From assembly GCF_014207445.1 (NCBI RefSeq), contig NZ_JACHEM010000013.1, forward strand, positions 213,666 through 277,665: DNA of 64,000 nucleotides, written 5' to 3'. The stretch is from Streptomyces candidus (lineage in GTDB: Bacteria > Actinomycetota > Actinomycetes > Streptomycetales > Streptomycetaceae). Positions 33,287 through 41,185 of this stretch are shown here, in pieces; position 1 is the first letter of the stretch; each line of letters opens with the position of its first letter. Position numbers and translations under genes: made by a program. Below the pieces are notes generated by a model. It did no database searches. It worked only from the letters and a program-made list of their open reading frames with translations, and was not told the origin of the DNA.

Positions 33287-36200
33287 TTACTGCTGAGGGG
33301 CTGGCGGCGGCTGCGGAGGCTGCTGCTGCGACCAGTCGCCCGGCGGCGGCACGGAGCCCTCCGGAGCGGCGGGATACGGGTCGCCGGGCTGCGCGGGAGG
33401 CATCGGCTGACCGTGCTGTCCTGACTGGGCGGGCTGCCCCGGCTGCCCCGGCCGGCCGGGATGTCCGGGTTGTGCAGGGAGCGGCTGACCGCCGGACTGC
33501 GGCTGAACGGGCGGGAGTTGACCCGGCGTGCCGGCGCGAGGCTGCGCTCCTGGTGCGGGCTGCCCCTGGGGAGAGGGATGGGCGTGGACCGCGGGCTGTC
33601 CCTGCGGTGCGGCTGCGCTCTGCGTGGCGAACTGTCCCTGGAGCGCGGGCTGCCCTTGCGGTGCCGGGCCCTGCTGCCAGCCACCGGGGGACTGAGGTTG
33701 CTGCGGGTGCGGGTGCGGGTGCTGGTCCGGGTAGGGCTGGGGGCTGCTGCCGGGGAACTGCTGCCCCGGCTGACCGGGCGTTCCCTGCGGCGCGGACTGT
33801 CCGGGGAGCACCTGTCCGGGCTGCTGCGGCCATGCCTGACCGGGCTGTACCTGCTGACCGGAGCGCCCCGGCTGCCCGGGGTGGGCGTGCTGCCCCGGCT
33901 GTACGTTCTGCCCCGGTTGTGCGTGCTGCGGCTGTCCCGGCTGTACGTGCTGCTGGGCGGCGTAAGGCTGCTGGACGGCGTACGGCTGCTGGTACTGGCC
34001 CGGGAGCTGTCCCTGGGCCTGCCCCTGTCCCGGCAACGGCGGTGCCAGGTGCGGGGGCGGGTTGCCGTCCGCCGTCCACAGGCCCTGCGCCTGCTGCGCC
34101 CGTACGAAGTCCTCCGCGACCAGCGCCGACAGGTGGAAGTACGCCTCGCGCGTCCTGGGCCGCATCATGTCGAGGTCCACCTCTGCGCCCGCGGACAGGT
34201 GCTCGTCGAACGGCACGACCACCACGCCACGGCAGCGCGTCTCGAAGTGCTGCACGATGTCGTCGACCTTGACCATCTTGCCGGTTTCGCGCACCCCGGA
34301 GATGACCGTCAGGGAACGCTGGACCAGCTCCCCGTACCCGTGCGCCGACAGCCAGTCCAGCGTCGTCGACGCACTGCTCGCGCCGTCCACGGACGGCGTC
34401 GAGACGATGATCAACTGGTCCGCGAGGTCCAGCACTCCGCGCATCGCGCTGTACAGCAGGCCGGTGCCCGAGTCCGTCAGGATGATCGGGTACTGCTTGC
34501 CGAGCACGTCGATCGCACGCCGGTAGTCCTCGTCGTTGAAGGCCGTCGAGACGGCCGGATCGACGTCGTTGGCGATGATCTCCAGACCGGACGGCGCCTG
34601 CGAGGTGAACCGCCGGATGTCCATGTAGGAGTTGAGGTACGGGATCGCCTGCACGAGGTCACGGATGGTGGCCCCGGTCTCGCGCCGTACGCGACGGCCC
34701 AGCGTGCCCGCGTCCGGATTGGCGTCGATCGCCAGGATCTTGTCCTGCCGCTCGGTGGCGAGGGTCGCGCCGAGCGCGGTCGTCGTGGTGGTCTTGCCGA
34801 CGCCGCCCTTGAGGGAGATGACCGCGATGCGGTAGCAGGACAGCACCGGGGTGCGGATGAGTTCGAGCTTGCGCAGCCGCTCGGCCTCCTCCTTCTTCCC
34901 GCCGAACTTGAAGCGGGAGGCACCTGAGGGGTTCCGGCTGGACTTCGGCTTCTGCTTGTTGTTGCGCAGCAACCGCTCGGAGGACAGCTCGACTGCGGCG
35001 GTGTAGCCGAGTGGCGCGCCGGGGTGCGACTGCTGCCGCTCGTCGTGCGCGACGGGAGACGGCCAGGCGGCCCCGGTACGGGGGTCGACGGGGGCGCCCG
35101 GTGCTCCGGTGGCCCCCGGCTGCTGTGCGGGCAGGGGTTGCTGTTGCTGCGGGGGCATGGGCTGCTGGGTTACGGGGGCCGGCTGCGCGTCCGGCGCCTG
35201 GGCCGGCTTCTCCGCGGGCAGACCGCCGGGGGCCGCGGGATGCGGGAACCCGTAGCCGCCCTGCTGGTGGGCTTCGCCTGTCGTGCCGTACGCGGGGGCT
35301 TGGGGCTCTCCCGATCCGGCGGCGGAGGGGGCGTCCGGTACGAAGGACTGCTGGGGGAACCCGTACCCGCCCTGGGGTGCGCCGGGAACCGGCGGCTGCG
35401 GGAAGCCGCCAGGCGCCTCGTGGGGCGGGGCCCCGAACGACGGCTGCGGGACGCCTGGTTGGGCGCTGTGCGGGACGGCGGGCGCGCCCGCCGTGCCGGG
35501 CTGCGGCGGCTGTACGGGCCCGGGTGCACCGGCGGCCGCGTGCGGCCACCCGCCCTGCCCGGGGGGAACGGGGCCGGCCTGCTGCGGGAACCCGTACGCT
35601 CCCGGCTGACCGACGTCGGGCGCGGGCGGTTGTGGAGCGCCGGTCTGGGGAGCACCGGGCTGAGGTGCCGCGGCCTGAGCGGCGCTGGGCTCGGGGGCAG
35701 CGGGCTGGGCAGCCGCCTGGTCTGCTGCGGGCTGCTGCGGGAATCCGTAACCGTCCCGAGGCGCGCCGGGAGCCTGGGGCTGCGGGAGCCCGCCCTGCGG
35801 TACCGGGGGCTGCGGTGCGACGTGACCACCCTGCTGGGCGGGCGACCCAGGGGTGTGCGGGACCCCGGGCTGCTGCGGGTATCCGTAAGCGCCCGGCTGT
35901 TCCGCTGCGGGACTCTGCGGGAACCCGGGGGACCCCTGTGCCTGCTGTCCGGACGTCTCGCTCGACGGTGCGGGCACGGACCAGGACTGCGGAGCGGCGG
36001 GGGCGGGCCACTGCGGTGCGGTGGCGGGTGCCGCCGGCGGGAAGGACGGGGGGAGCGGCGGGAGGCTGCCCTGCGCCGGAGCAGGGGGAGTCCAGGACTG
36101 GCCGACGGGGGCCACGGGCGCGCCGGACGGCGGCGTGTCCCTCGGCTCGTCCTGGGGTTCGGCCGCGCCCTGGGGGATGGCGTCGCTTATCCCGTCGTAC

Positions 36201-37288
36201 GGAAGGGCGTCTGCCGGGTCGGACGCCTGCGGGCCCGATGTGCCCGTGCCGGATGTGCCCGTGCCGGGCGTGCCCGTGTCCGCCGTATCCGGGACCGGCG
36301 TGCCCGTGTCCGGCGTGCCCGTGAGGACGTCGCGGGGCACGGAGTCGTTCGGCGCGAAGTCCTCGTCCGTCGACGTGCCGTCCGCCGGGCAGTAGCTCGG
36401 AACGGAGTCGCTCGGCTCGTCCTCGCTGCGCACGCCGTCGGTGCCGCGACCGGCTTCCGCTTCTTCGTCCGTGACGGAGTTCCGGGCGTCGCCGTCCGTG
36501 CTGCCGAGGCCACTTGTCCGGGCTGCGCTCACGTCGGGGCCGGTCTCGGGTCCCGGCGGCGACCAGCTGTCCTCGGCGGAGGCGTAGCCGTGACGTTCGG
36601 CAGGAACGGCGGCGTCTGCGGGGGTCTCGGCATAGTCGTCCGAGGCGGTCGCGGGCGTGCTGTCCGCGTCGTGGCCGAGTTCCGGAAGGGCGGCGGACCC
36701 GGCGTCGGAGCGGCGGTCGGCGTCCTGGACCACGAGCCCGGAGCCGTCGCCGGTACGGACCCTCTCGTCGGCTGCCGTCCCGGCGTCGGCCGGTTCGTTT
36801 GAGGTGGCGAAGCCGCCGGCAGAGGCCGCGGGGCTGTCCTCGTTGCCGCTGTGGCTTCGGCGGACGTCAGCCCCGGGGGCCGCGCCGGAAGCGTCCGCGT
36901 CCTCCGCGCCGGTCGGCCTTCCCGAGCCTGCGCCGGCAACTGCTCCGGTCTCTGCGACGTCCGCCAGATTCTCGAACTCCCGTCGCAGAGCGGCGGGCGA
37001 GAACCGCATGGTCGCCCCGCTCTCCAGGTCGCCGTTCCGGGCCGGTTCCGGCGCGGCGTCGGCAGCTTCCGGCGAGGGCGCCGGAACCGCGCCCGCGACG
37101 GCGTCGCCACCCGCCGGCCCCGACGGATCGGCCGCACTCGCACTGCCCGAGGGGCTCGCGTTCTGCGTGTACCAAGCGGGCGGCGTGTAGTCGATGGTGA
37201 ACTCGCCCGTGCGGTCGGCCTCCGCGTCGGGCGTCTCGTCGACGGGCACGTTCCAGTCCTCGCGGATCTCGTCCCGCTCGCCGTTCAC
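33287..37288 (-). CDS. EspI-like MinD/ParA ATPase of the ESX locus with long disordered flanks
   Basis: A 1333-residue protein. Residues 1-800 are disordered: acidic first, then Pro/Gln/Gly-rich with five copies of a YGFPQQ-like motif (about 465-680). Residues about 815-1090 are a MinD/ParA ATPase: deviant Walker A SLKGGVGKTTTT (near 830), LAIDANPDAGTLGRR, and a Walker B-like IILTDSGTGL. The remaining 240 residues are PGQ/QPG-rich. The architecture resembles mycobacterial EspI, a proline/alanine-rich ESX-1 ATPase, which suggests regulation or chaperoning of type VII secretion; chromosome partitioning is unlikely because no parB-like gene is nearby. The GTG start follows AGGAGG by four bases. 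Confidence 0.82.
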   Translation of the reverse strand: MNGERDEIREDWNVPVDETPDAEADRTGEFTIDYTPPAWYTQNASPSGSASAADPSGPAGGDAVAGAVPAPSPEAADAAPEPARNGDLESGATMRFSPAALRREFENLADVAETGAVAGAGSGRPTGAEDADASGAAPGADVRRSHSGNEDSPAASAGGFATSNEPADAGTAADERVRTGDGSGLVVQDADRRSDAGSAALPELGHDADSTPATASDDYAETPADAAVPAERHGYASAEDSWSPPGPETGPDVSAARTSGLGSTDGDARNSVTDEEAEAGRGTDGVRSEDEPSDSVPSYCPADGTSTDEDFAPNDSVPRDVLTGTPDTGTPVPDTADTGTPGTGTSGTGTSGPQASDPADALPYDGISDAIPQGAAEPQDEPRDTPPSGAPVAPVGQSWTPPAPAQGSLPPLPPSFPPAAPATAPQWPAPAAPQSWSVPAPSSETSGQQAQGSPGFPQSPAAEQPGAYGYPQQPGVPHTPGSPAQQGGHVAPQPPVPQGGLPQPQAPGAPRDGYGFPQQPAADQAAAQPAAPEPSAAQAAAPQPGAPQTGAPQPPAPDVGQPGAYGFPQQAGPVPPGQGGWPHAAAGAPGPVQPPQPGTAGAPAVPHSAQPGVPQPSFGAPPHEAPGGFPQPPVPGAPQGGYGFPQQSFVPDAPSAAGSGEPQAPAYGTTGEAHQQGGYGFPHPAAPGGLPAEKPAQAPDAQPAPVTQQPMPPQQQQPLPAQQPGATGAPGAPVDPRTGAAWPSPVAHDERQQSHPGAPLGYTAAVELSSERLLRNNKQKPKSSRNPSGASRFKFGGKKEEAERLRKLELIRTPVLSCYRIAVISLKGGVGKTTTTTALGATLATERQDKILAIDANPDAGTLGRRVRRETGATIRDLVQAIPYLNSYMDIRRFTSQAPSGLEIIANDVDPAVSTAFNDEDYRRAIDVLGKQYPIILTDSGTGLLYSAMRGVLDLADQLIIVSTPSVDGASSASTTLDWLSAHGYGELVQRSLTVISGVRETGKMVKVDDIVQHFETRCRGVVVVPFDEHLSAGAEVDLDMMRPRTREAYFHLSALVAEDFVRAQQAQGLWTADGNPPPHLAPPLPGQGQAQGQLPGQYQQPYAVQQPYAAQQHVQPGQPQHAQPGQNVQPGQHAHPGQPGRSGQQVQPGQAWPQQPGQVLPGQSAPQGTPGQPGQQFPGSSPQPYPDQHPHPHPQQPQSPGGWQQGPAPQGQPALQGQFATQSAAAPQGQPAVHAHPSPQGQPAPGAQPRAGTPGQLPPVQPQSGGQPLPAQPGHPGRPGQPGQPAQSGQHGQPMPPAQPGDPYPAAPEGSVPPPGDWSQQQPPQPPPAPQQ
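36237..36333. repeat. 15-bp minisatellite inside the EspI-like gene
   Basis: Six or seven in-frame copies of a 15-base unit (consensus GGCGTGCCCGTGTCC on the plus strand) encode Gly-Thr-rich pentapeptides such as GTSGT and PDTGT. It is the most likely place for strain-to-strain length change. Confidence 0.75.
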
Positions 37289-37814
37289 ATTGCCTCCTGC
37301 TGTGGTCGAGCACCCTGGTGCCGTGCGTGGTGGGTGGGGTGACCGCTTCCGTCGTCCGATCCGCTCGGCACTTCCCCGTACTTCCCCGTCTCCTGCGTGC
37401 AACTACGGGGCGCAGGCCCGCTCGGCGGCTTGCGTGTGCCGCAGGTCTGCCGGAGTGCACCTGTCGCGCCCGGGCGTCAGCCTAGTCGTCAGCACCACCG
37501 GTACGGCAGGCCCGATCGTCCGGCGAACCGCGCATCCGCCGTCACCTGACGCCCACAAGCGGTCCTCCCGCGCCGCTTGTTGATGTACAAAACGGTCTTC
37601 ACCTGACATCTCCGCACGGAATAACGGTCGTTCTCTTACCGAGGCGGGCCCACACACTCCGGCACTCAAGCACCACCGCCTGTGGCGAGCGTCATGAGGT
37701 CCCGCACTCCGGTCACGCGCGCACGACGGAGCGGCCCGCCCCTGTTGCACCGTCCCGGGGCGGGCCGCTCCGTCACCTGCGTACCGCCGCTTTGGAGCGG
37801 CCGTCAGCGGCCGG
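37289..37814. other. Intergenic region upstream of the EspI-like gene
   Basis: No gene is supported on either strand. It contains an 8-bp hairpin (37555-37562 with 37573-37580), a small dyad TTGT-N6-ACAA at 37577-37590, and a strong terminator for the DUF397 gene at its end. I see no clear -35/-10 pair for the EspI-like gene. Confidence 0.6.
37725..37774. terminator. Terminator downstream of the DUF397 gene
   Basis: A perfect 18-bp inverted repeat (37725-37742 with 37757-37774) with a 14-base loop sits about 40 bases past the minus-strand stop at 37815. Confidence 0.82.
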
Positions 37815-38048
37815 TCACGTGAGGTCGAACTCGCCGTCACGCGCGCCCAGCACGAAGGCCGTCCACTCCGCCTCGGTGTACCGGAGCACCGTTCCGGGGT
37901 CCGCCGACGACCGCATCGCCACCGCACCCTCCGGCAGGTACGCGATCTCCACCCGCTCCTCGGCATCCTCGGTGCCCGGCGCACCGAGCCACTCCACGTC
38001 CGAGATGTCGAGGGCGTACAGGGCGTCCTTCTCCTGCTGCGTTCCCAT
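37815..38048 (-). CDS. DUF397 domain protein
   Basis: A 77-residue acidic protein. EWLGAPG, VEIAYLPEGAVAMRSSADPGTVLRYTEAEWTAFVLGARDGEFD is the DUF397 pattern of short strands ending in the conserved W-x-x-F-x-x-G-x-x-x-G-E-F-D. Such proteins are abundant in Streptomyces and usually sit beside a helix-turn-helix regulator (Scr1/Scr2, BldB-type pairs). No such regulator is adjacent here; its presence inside the ESX locus is conserved in relatives as I recall. AAGGGA precedes the ATG. Its role is unknown. Confidence 0.82.
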   Translation of the reverse strand: MGTQQEKDALYALDISDVEWLGAPGTEDAEERVEIAYLPEGAVAMRSSADPGTVLRYTEAEWTAFVLGARDGEFDLT

Positions 38049-38555
38049 TCCGGTGTCCCTTCGCGTCCACTTGGTCCAGCTCTCCGACCATGGTGCCCGA
38101 TGCGCCGGAGGGGGGTTGCGCGATCGCGTCGATCGTGGTGAGGGAGGAGTGCCCACCGCGCGGGTCCGGGAGGTGCCTGCCCCTGGCGTGGGCACTCGTC
38201 CTCGGGCGGTGTACCGGACCACGGGTTGGCGCCTGGAAGTGAGGGGGCGTCCGCGCCGCTTCGTGCTCCTGACGGCCTCGCGAGGGTGCTCCGTGCTTCC
38301 GGCCGCCTTGAGGGAGGAGTCCGTGCTCCCGGCGCCCCGGGAGGGTGCCCAATCCCCCACTCGCCCAGCGAAGGCACCCGTGCCTCCAGACCGGTCCAGC
38401 CGCCACCGTGCCGGTCCGGCGCTCCTCCGTCGCGTGCGCATCGGACGGGCTCGGCGCTGAGGTGATGCGGAATCCCCCGGCGCCCGTCGAGTCCGTGCCG
38501 AGCAGGCCATCGCTGCCGCTGCCGCTGCCGCTGACGCGTCGGTGTCCGGGCCGGC
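38049..38555. other. Intergenic region between the DUF397 gene and the EccE-coupled gene
   Basis: Long open frames exist here only because stop codons are rare at this GC content; none has a start with a ribosome-binding site or a protein-like composition. Short imperfect repeats around GGAGCACGGA occur on the minus strand at about 38255-38330. I see no convincing promoter. Confidence 0.5.
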
Positions 38556-39431
38556 TCACGGCCGGGTGGCCGGCTCCATCCTGCGGGGCGGCCCCAGCAG
38601 CGCTTCCTCGTCCCCGACAGGTGCGGTCGCGGCCCACTGCCGGTCCCGTCCCGCGCACCACAGCGTCACCCCGTCGTCCAGCCCCGGCAGGGCCCCGGTC
38701 TCCTCGGCCGAGAGCCCCAGCAGCCGCCCGAGCCGGGCCGCCTCCTCCGGGGACACCTGCTGTACGCCGACAAGCGCCGACTCCCGGATCAACCGGGGCG
38801 CCACCGGGCTCAGGTACGGCAGCAGCGTCACCACCGTCTGCCACGGCGCCGGCCGTACCCGGCCCCTCGGCGGACGCATCCCGCAGTCCCGTACGACCAG
38901 TACGGGCCGTCCCTCGACGGCCCCCAGTACCGGCACCCGCCCGACCTCGAACAGTTCCACCCGGCCTGTCCCACCGCCCCCGCCCCAGCGGGCGTCCGCC
39001 GTACTCCCCGCCTGCGCGACCCCTGCCCAAGCCGGAGCCCTCGCGGTCTCCACCGCGACCCGAACTCCCGCACCCGCCCGTGCCGTACGCAGCGCCAGCA
39101 CCTGCGCGGTCCACAACCCGCCGATCAGCAGCACGTCGTACGGAGCAGGCCGGTGCACCCCCAGAGAGAGCTGCTGTCCCTCCGCGTCGCTCCCGACGAA
39201 AATCCCGTCACCTCCTACGGGCAGACCGGCGGGGGAGGAACCGACGTCCGCTCCCGTCCCGGTGGACGCATCCGGAACATCCGCCCGGAACGCGCCCACA
39301 GTGCCGGCCTCCGAGCCCGGCCCGGCCGCCCCCGCCGAACCGTCCCGCGCGTCCGCATCACCCGGCCCGGTCGACACCCCCGAATCCCCCACCCTTCGCC
39401 CCGCCTCACGAACCCTCCGCATCCCCCTCAC
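38556..39431 (-). CDS. Unknown protein translationally coupled to EccE
   Basis: A 291-residue protein starting at a GTG that overlaps the eccE stop (GTGA), with GGGAGA eight bases upstream. The first 90 residues are Gly/Ala/Asp-rich and disordered. From about residue 95 (DGIFVGSDAEGQQLSLGVHRP) an alpha/beta domain follows; YDVLLIGGLWTAQVLALRTA looks like the first strand-helix of a Rossmann or P-loop fold without a Walker A lysine. RPVLVVRDCGMRPPRGRV and ALVGVQQVSPEEAARLGRLL follow. I do not recognise a family. Coupling to EccE suggests an accessory or membrane-complex subunit of the secretion system; this is inference. Confidence 0.72.
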   Translation of the reverse strand: MRGMRRVREAGRRVGDSGVSTGPGDADARDGSAGAAGPGSEAGTVGAFRADVPDASTGTGADVGSSPAGLPVGGDGIFVGSDAEGQQLSLGVHRPAPYDVLLIGGLWTAQVLALRTARAGAGVRVAVETARAPAWAGVAQAGSTADARWGGGGGTGRVELFEVGRVPVLGAVEGRPVLVVRDCGMRPPRGRVRPAPWQTVVTLLPYLSPVAPRLIRESALVGVQQVSPEEAARLGRLLGLSAEETGALPGLDDGVTLWCAGRDRQWAATAPVGDEEALLGPPRRMEPATRP

Positions 39432-41020
39432 CGCGCCACGTCTCCCTGCGACAGCAGCCCCTGCCTCGGAATCCGAACCCACTCCACGTATCGCTCCCGG
39501 CCCGGCCCCTGCCCCAGCGGCAGCGTGGCGAGCATCCCCGGCAACTGTTCCCGGTCCAGCCGTACGAGGTCTACCCGCGACGCACGTGCCCGATGCTCCA
39601 ACTCGTCACTGGTACACGTCAGTTGGCCTGCGCTCGACTCCGTGACACGAACGTGTGCGGCCATCTCCACCGTCCCCCGCTGTGCGCCGCGCCGCACGGT
39701 GAGCCCGACGGTGGCCGCCCGGCCGGGAAGTGCCCCGAGCAGGGCGTCGGCTCCGTCCCGCCACCCGTGCACCGCGTAGACGGTGTGCAGTCGGCTCCCG
39801 TAACGCCAGGTCCGCACGGACTCCACGCCGCAGTCCCCGTCAGCCCCCAACGCGCCCCGTGGCCCACTCGCGCCACCTGCTCCGTCCGCATCGCCCGCCC
39901 TGTCCGACCCGCCCGCACCGTCCGTCCCGTTCGCTCTGCTTGTCCCATCCCTACCGCCCGTCCCGCCCGCGTCGACTGCCCCACTCACACCGCCCATACC
40001 AGCCGTCCCCACCGCGGCCCCCTCCGGCTCCGCGCAAACAGCCGCGCGCAGCGCCGAGTTCACCCCCTCCTGGTCGAGCACCTCCGCCCGCAGCCCCGAG
40101 CCCGCGATCCGGCTCGCCACGTGATCGGCCACCCGCACCAGACAGCGCTGCGCCCCGCCCAAGCCGCCCCCGCGCGCCGCCACCGCCTCCGGACACATTT
40201 CCGGTTCCAGCCGCAACGCGACCCACGTCAGACGCACCGCAGGCGCAGCAACGCGGCCGGGAGGCCGGACCGGGCCACCGGACCGCCCCAGAGCCAGCCC
40301 GCCACCAGCAAGCCTGCCGCCGCACCCCCAACGAGCCCGCCCCGCGCCTCGGCCACCAAGCCAACCGCCGGACCGCCCCCCACCCCGACCGCCGGACCGG
40401 CCCCCGCGTCGCCCCTCACCCGGCCCTTCACCCGACCCCGCAACCCGCCCGTCACCACGCCCGCCCACCCCGTCGCCGACAGCCCCGTAGCCGCCCCGCA
40501 CCTGCTGCACCCACTGCACCGAGGCCAAGGCGATGCCGTCCACCTCCAACGCGTCCGCCAGCAACGGCAACGGCAACTGCCGCGCCCCTCCCACTGCTTG
40601 CAGCCCTCCGCCGCCGCCGGCCCCGACGCGCACCACCGCCGTCAGGAACGTCCCGTCGCCGACCATCCCGACGACCCGCCGGTCCCGGCCCTCGTACGGG
40701 TACGGCCGAAGCCCCGGCATCCCGTAGAGCCCGTGTTCCACGCAGCCGCCGTAAGCGGAATGCGCCCGCCCCCCTGGGACCCGGCTCCGGCGCCGCACTC
40801 TCACCCGGTATCCGACCGTCACGGCCAGCCACTCCCACGCGGCTCTGCCCCGCCTGCGCGGCAGGGCGAGCGCCAGACCGGCAGCCGCGCACCCGAACGC
40901 CGGCGCGCGCCACGGCGAGCCACCCGCAACGCCCGCCACCGCCACCGCGACCGACACCTGACAGATGACCAACTCCCGCAAGCCGTAAGGGAAGTCGAAC
41001 CCCCGTGTGCGCGTCCCCAT
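39428..41020 (-). CDS. eccE: Type VII secretion protein EccE
   Basis: A 530-residue membrane protein, the peripheral subunit of the ESX membrane complex. Two adjacent hydrophobic segments occupy about residues 17-50 (LVICQVSVAVAVAGVAGG and APAFGCAAAGLALAL), followed by RRRGRAAWEWLAVTVGYRVRVRRR and a cytosolic domain, as in EccE. Two long Gly-rich inserts, arginine-rich at about 183-253 and GxD/GxS-rich at about 333-395, interrupt the domain. GGGAGG lies upstream of the ATG. It is divergent from eccB, with 165 bases in between for both promoters. Confidence 0.8.
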   Translation of the reverse strand: MGTRTRGFDFPYGLRELVICQVSVAVAVAGVAGGSPWRAPAFGCAAAGLALALPRRRGRAAWEWLAVTVGYRVRVRRRSRVPGGRAHSAYGGCVEHGLYGMPGLRPYPYEGRDRRVVGMVGDGTFLTAVVRVGAGGGGGLQAVGGARQLPLPLLADALEVDGIALASVQWVQQVRGGYGAVGDGVGGRGDGRVAGSGEGPGEGRRGGRSGGRGGGRSGGWLGGRGAGRARWGCGGRLAGGGLALGRSGGPVRPPGRVAAPAVRLTWVALRLEPEMCPEAVAARGGGLGGAQRCLVRVADHVASRIAGSGLRAEVLDQEGVNSALRAAVCAEPEGAAVGTAGMGGVSGAVDAGGTGGRDGTSRANGTDGAGGSDRAGDADGAGGASGPRGALGADGDCGVESVRTWRYGSRLHTVYAVHGWRDGADALLGALPGRAATVGLTVRRGAQRGTVEMAAHVRVTESSAGQLTCTSDELEHRARASRVDLVRLDREQLPGMLATLPLGQGPGRERYVEWVRIPRQGLLSQGDVAR

Positions 41021-41185
41021 CGCCGCCCCGCCTCCCGCGACCGTAACCCCCGCCCACCTGCGGAAGTTGACCGAGAGTGCACCCTATCCGAGCTGAGAGT
41101 GACGACTCGCACGGCCGGACCCGGACCGGCGAGGGTGGGAGAACGGGTGCCGGCAGCGGCGACAGGGGAGAGTGGCGGCGGTCCG

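Noticed and set aside
33287..37288. Reading the large ATPase as a chromosome-partitioning ParA
   Set aside because: The ATPase domain fits MinD/ParA, but there is no parB or parS-like sequence nearby and the gene lies in the ESX locus with EspI-like architecture.
38345..41185. The long upstream extension of the eccB frame
   Set aside because: It runs antisense to eccE and the coupled gene; EccB proteins begin at MASRRDEL, and the extension is Pro/Arg-rich shadow sequence.
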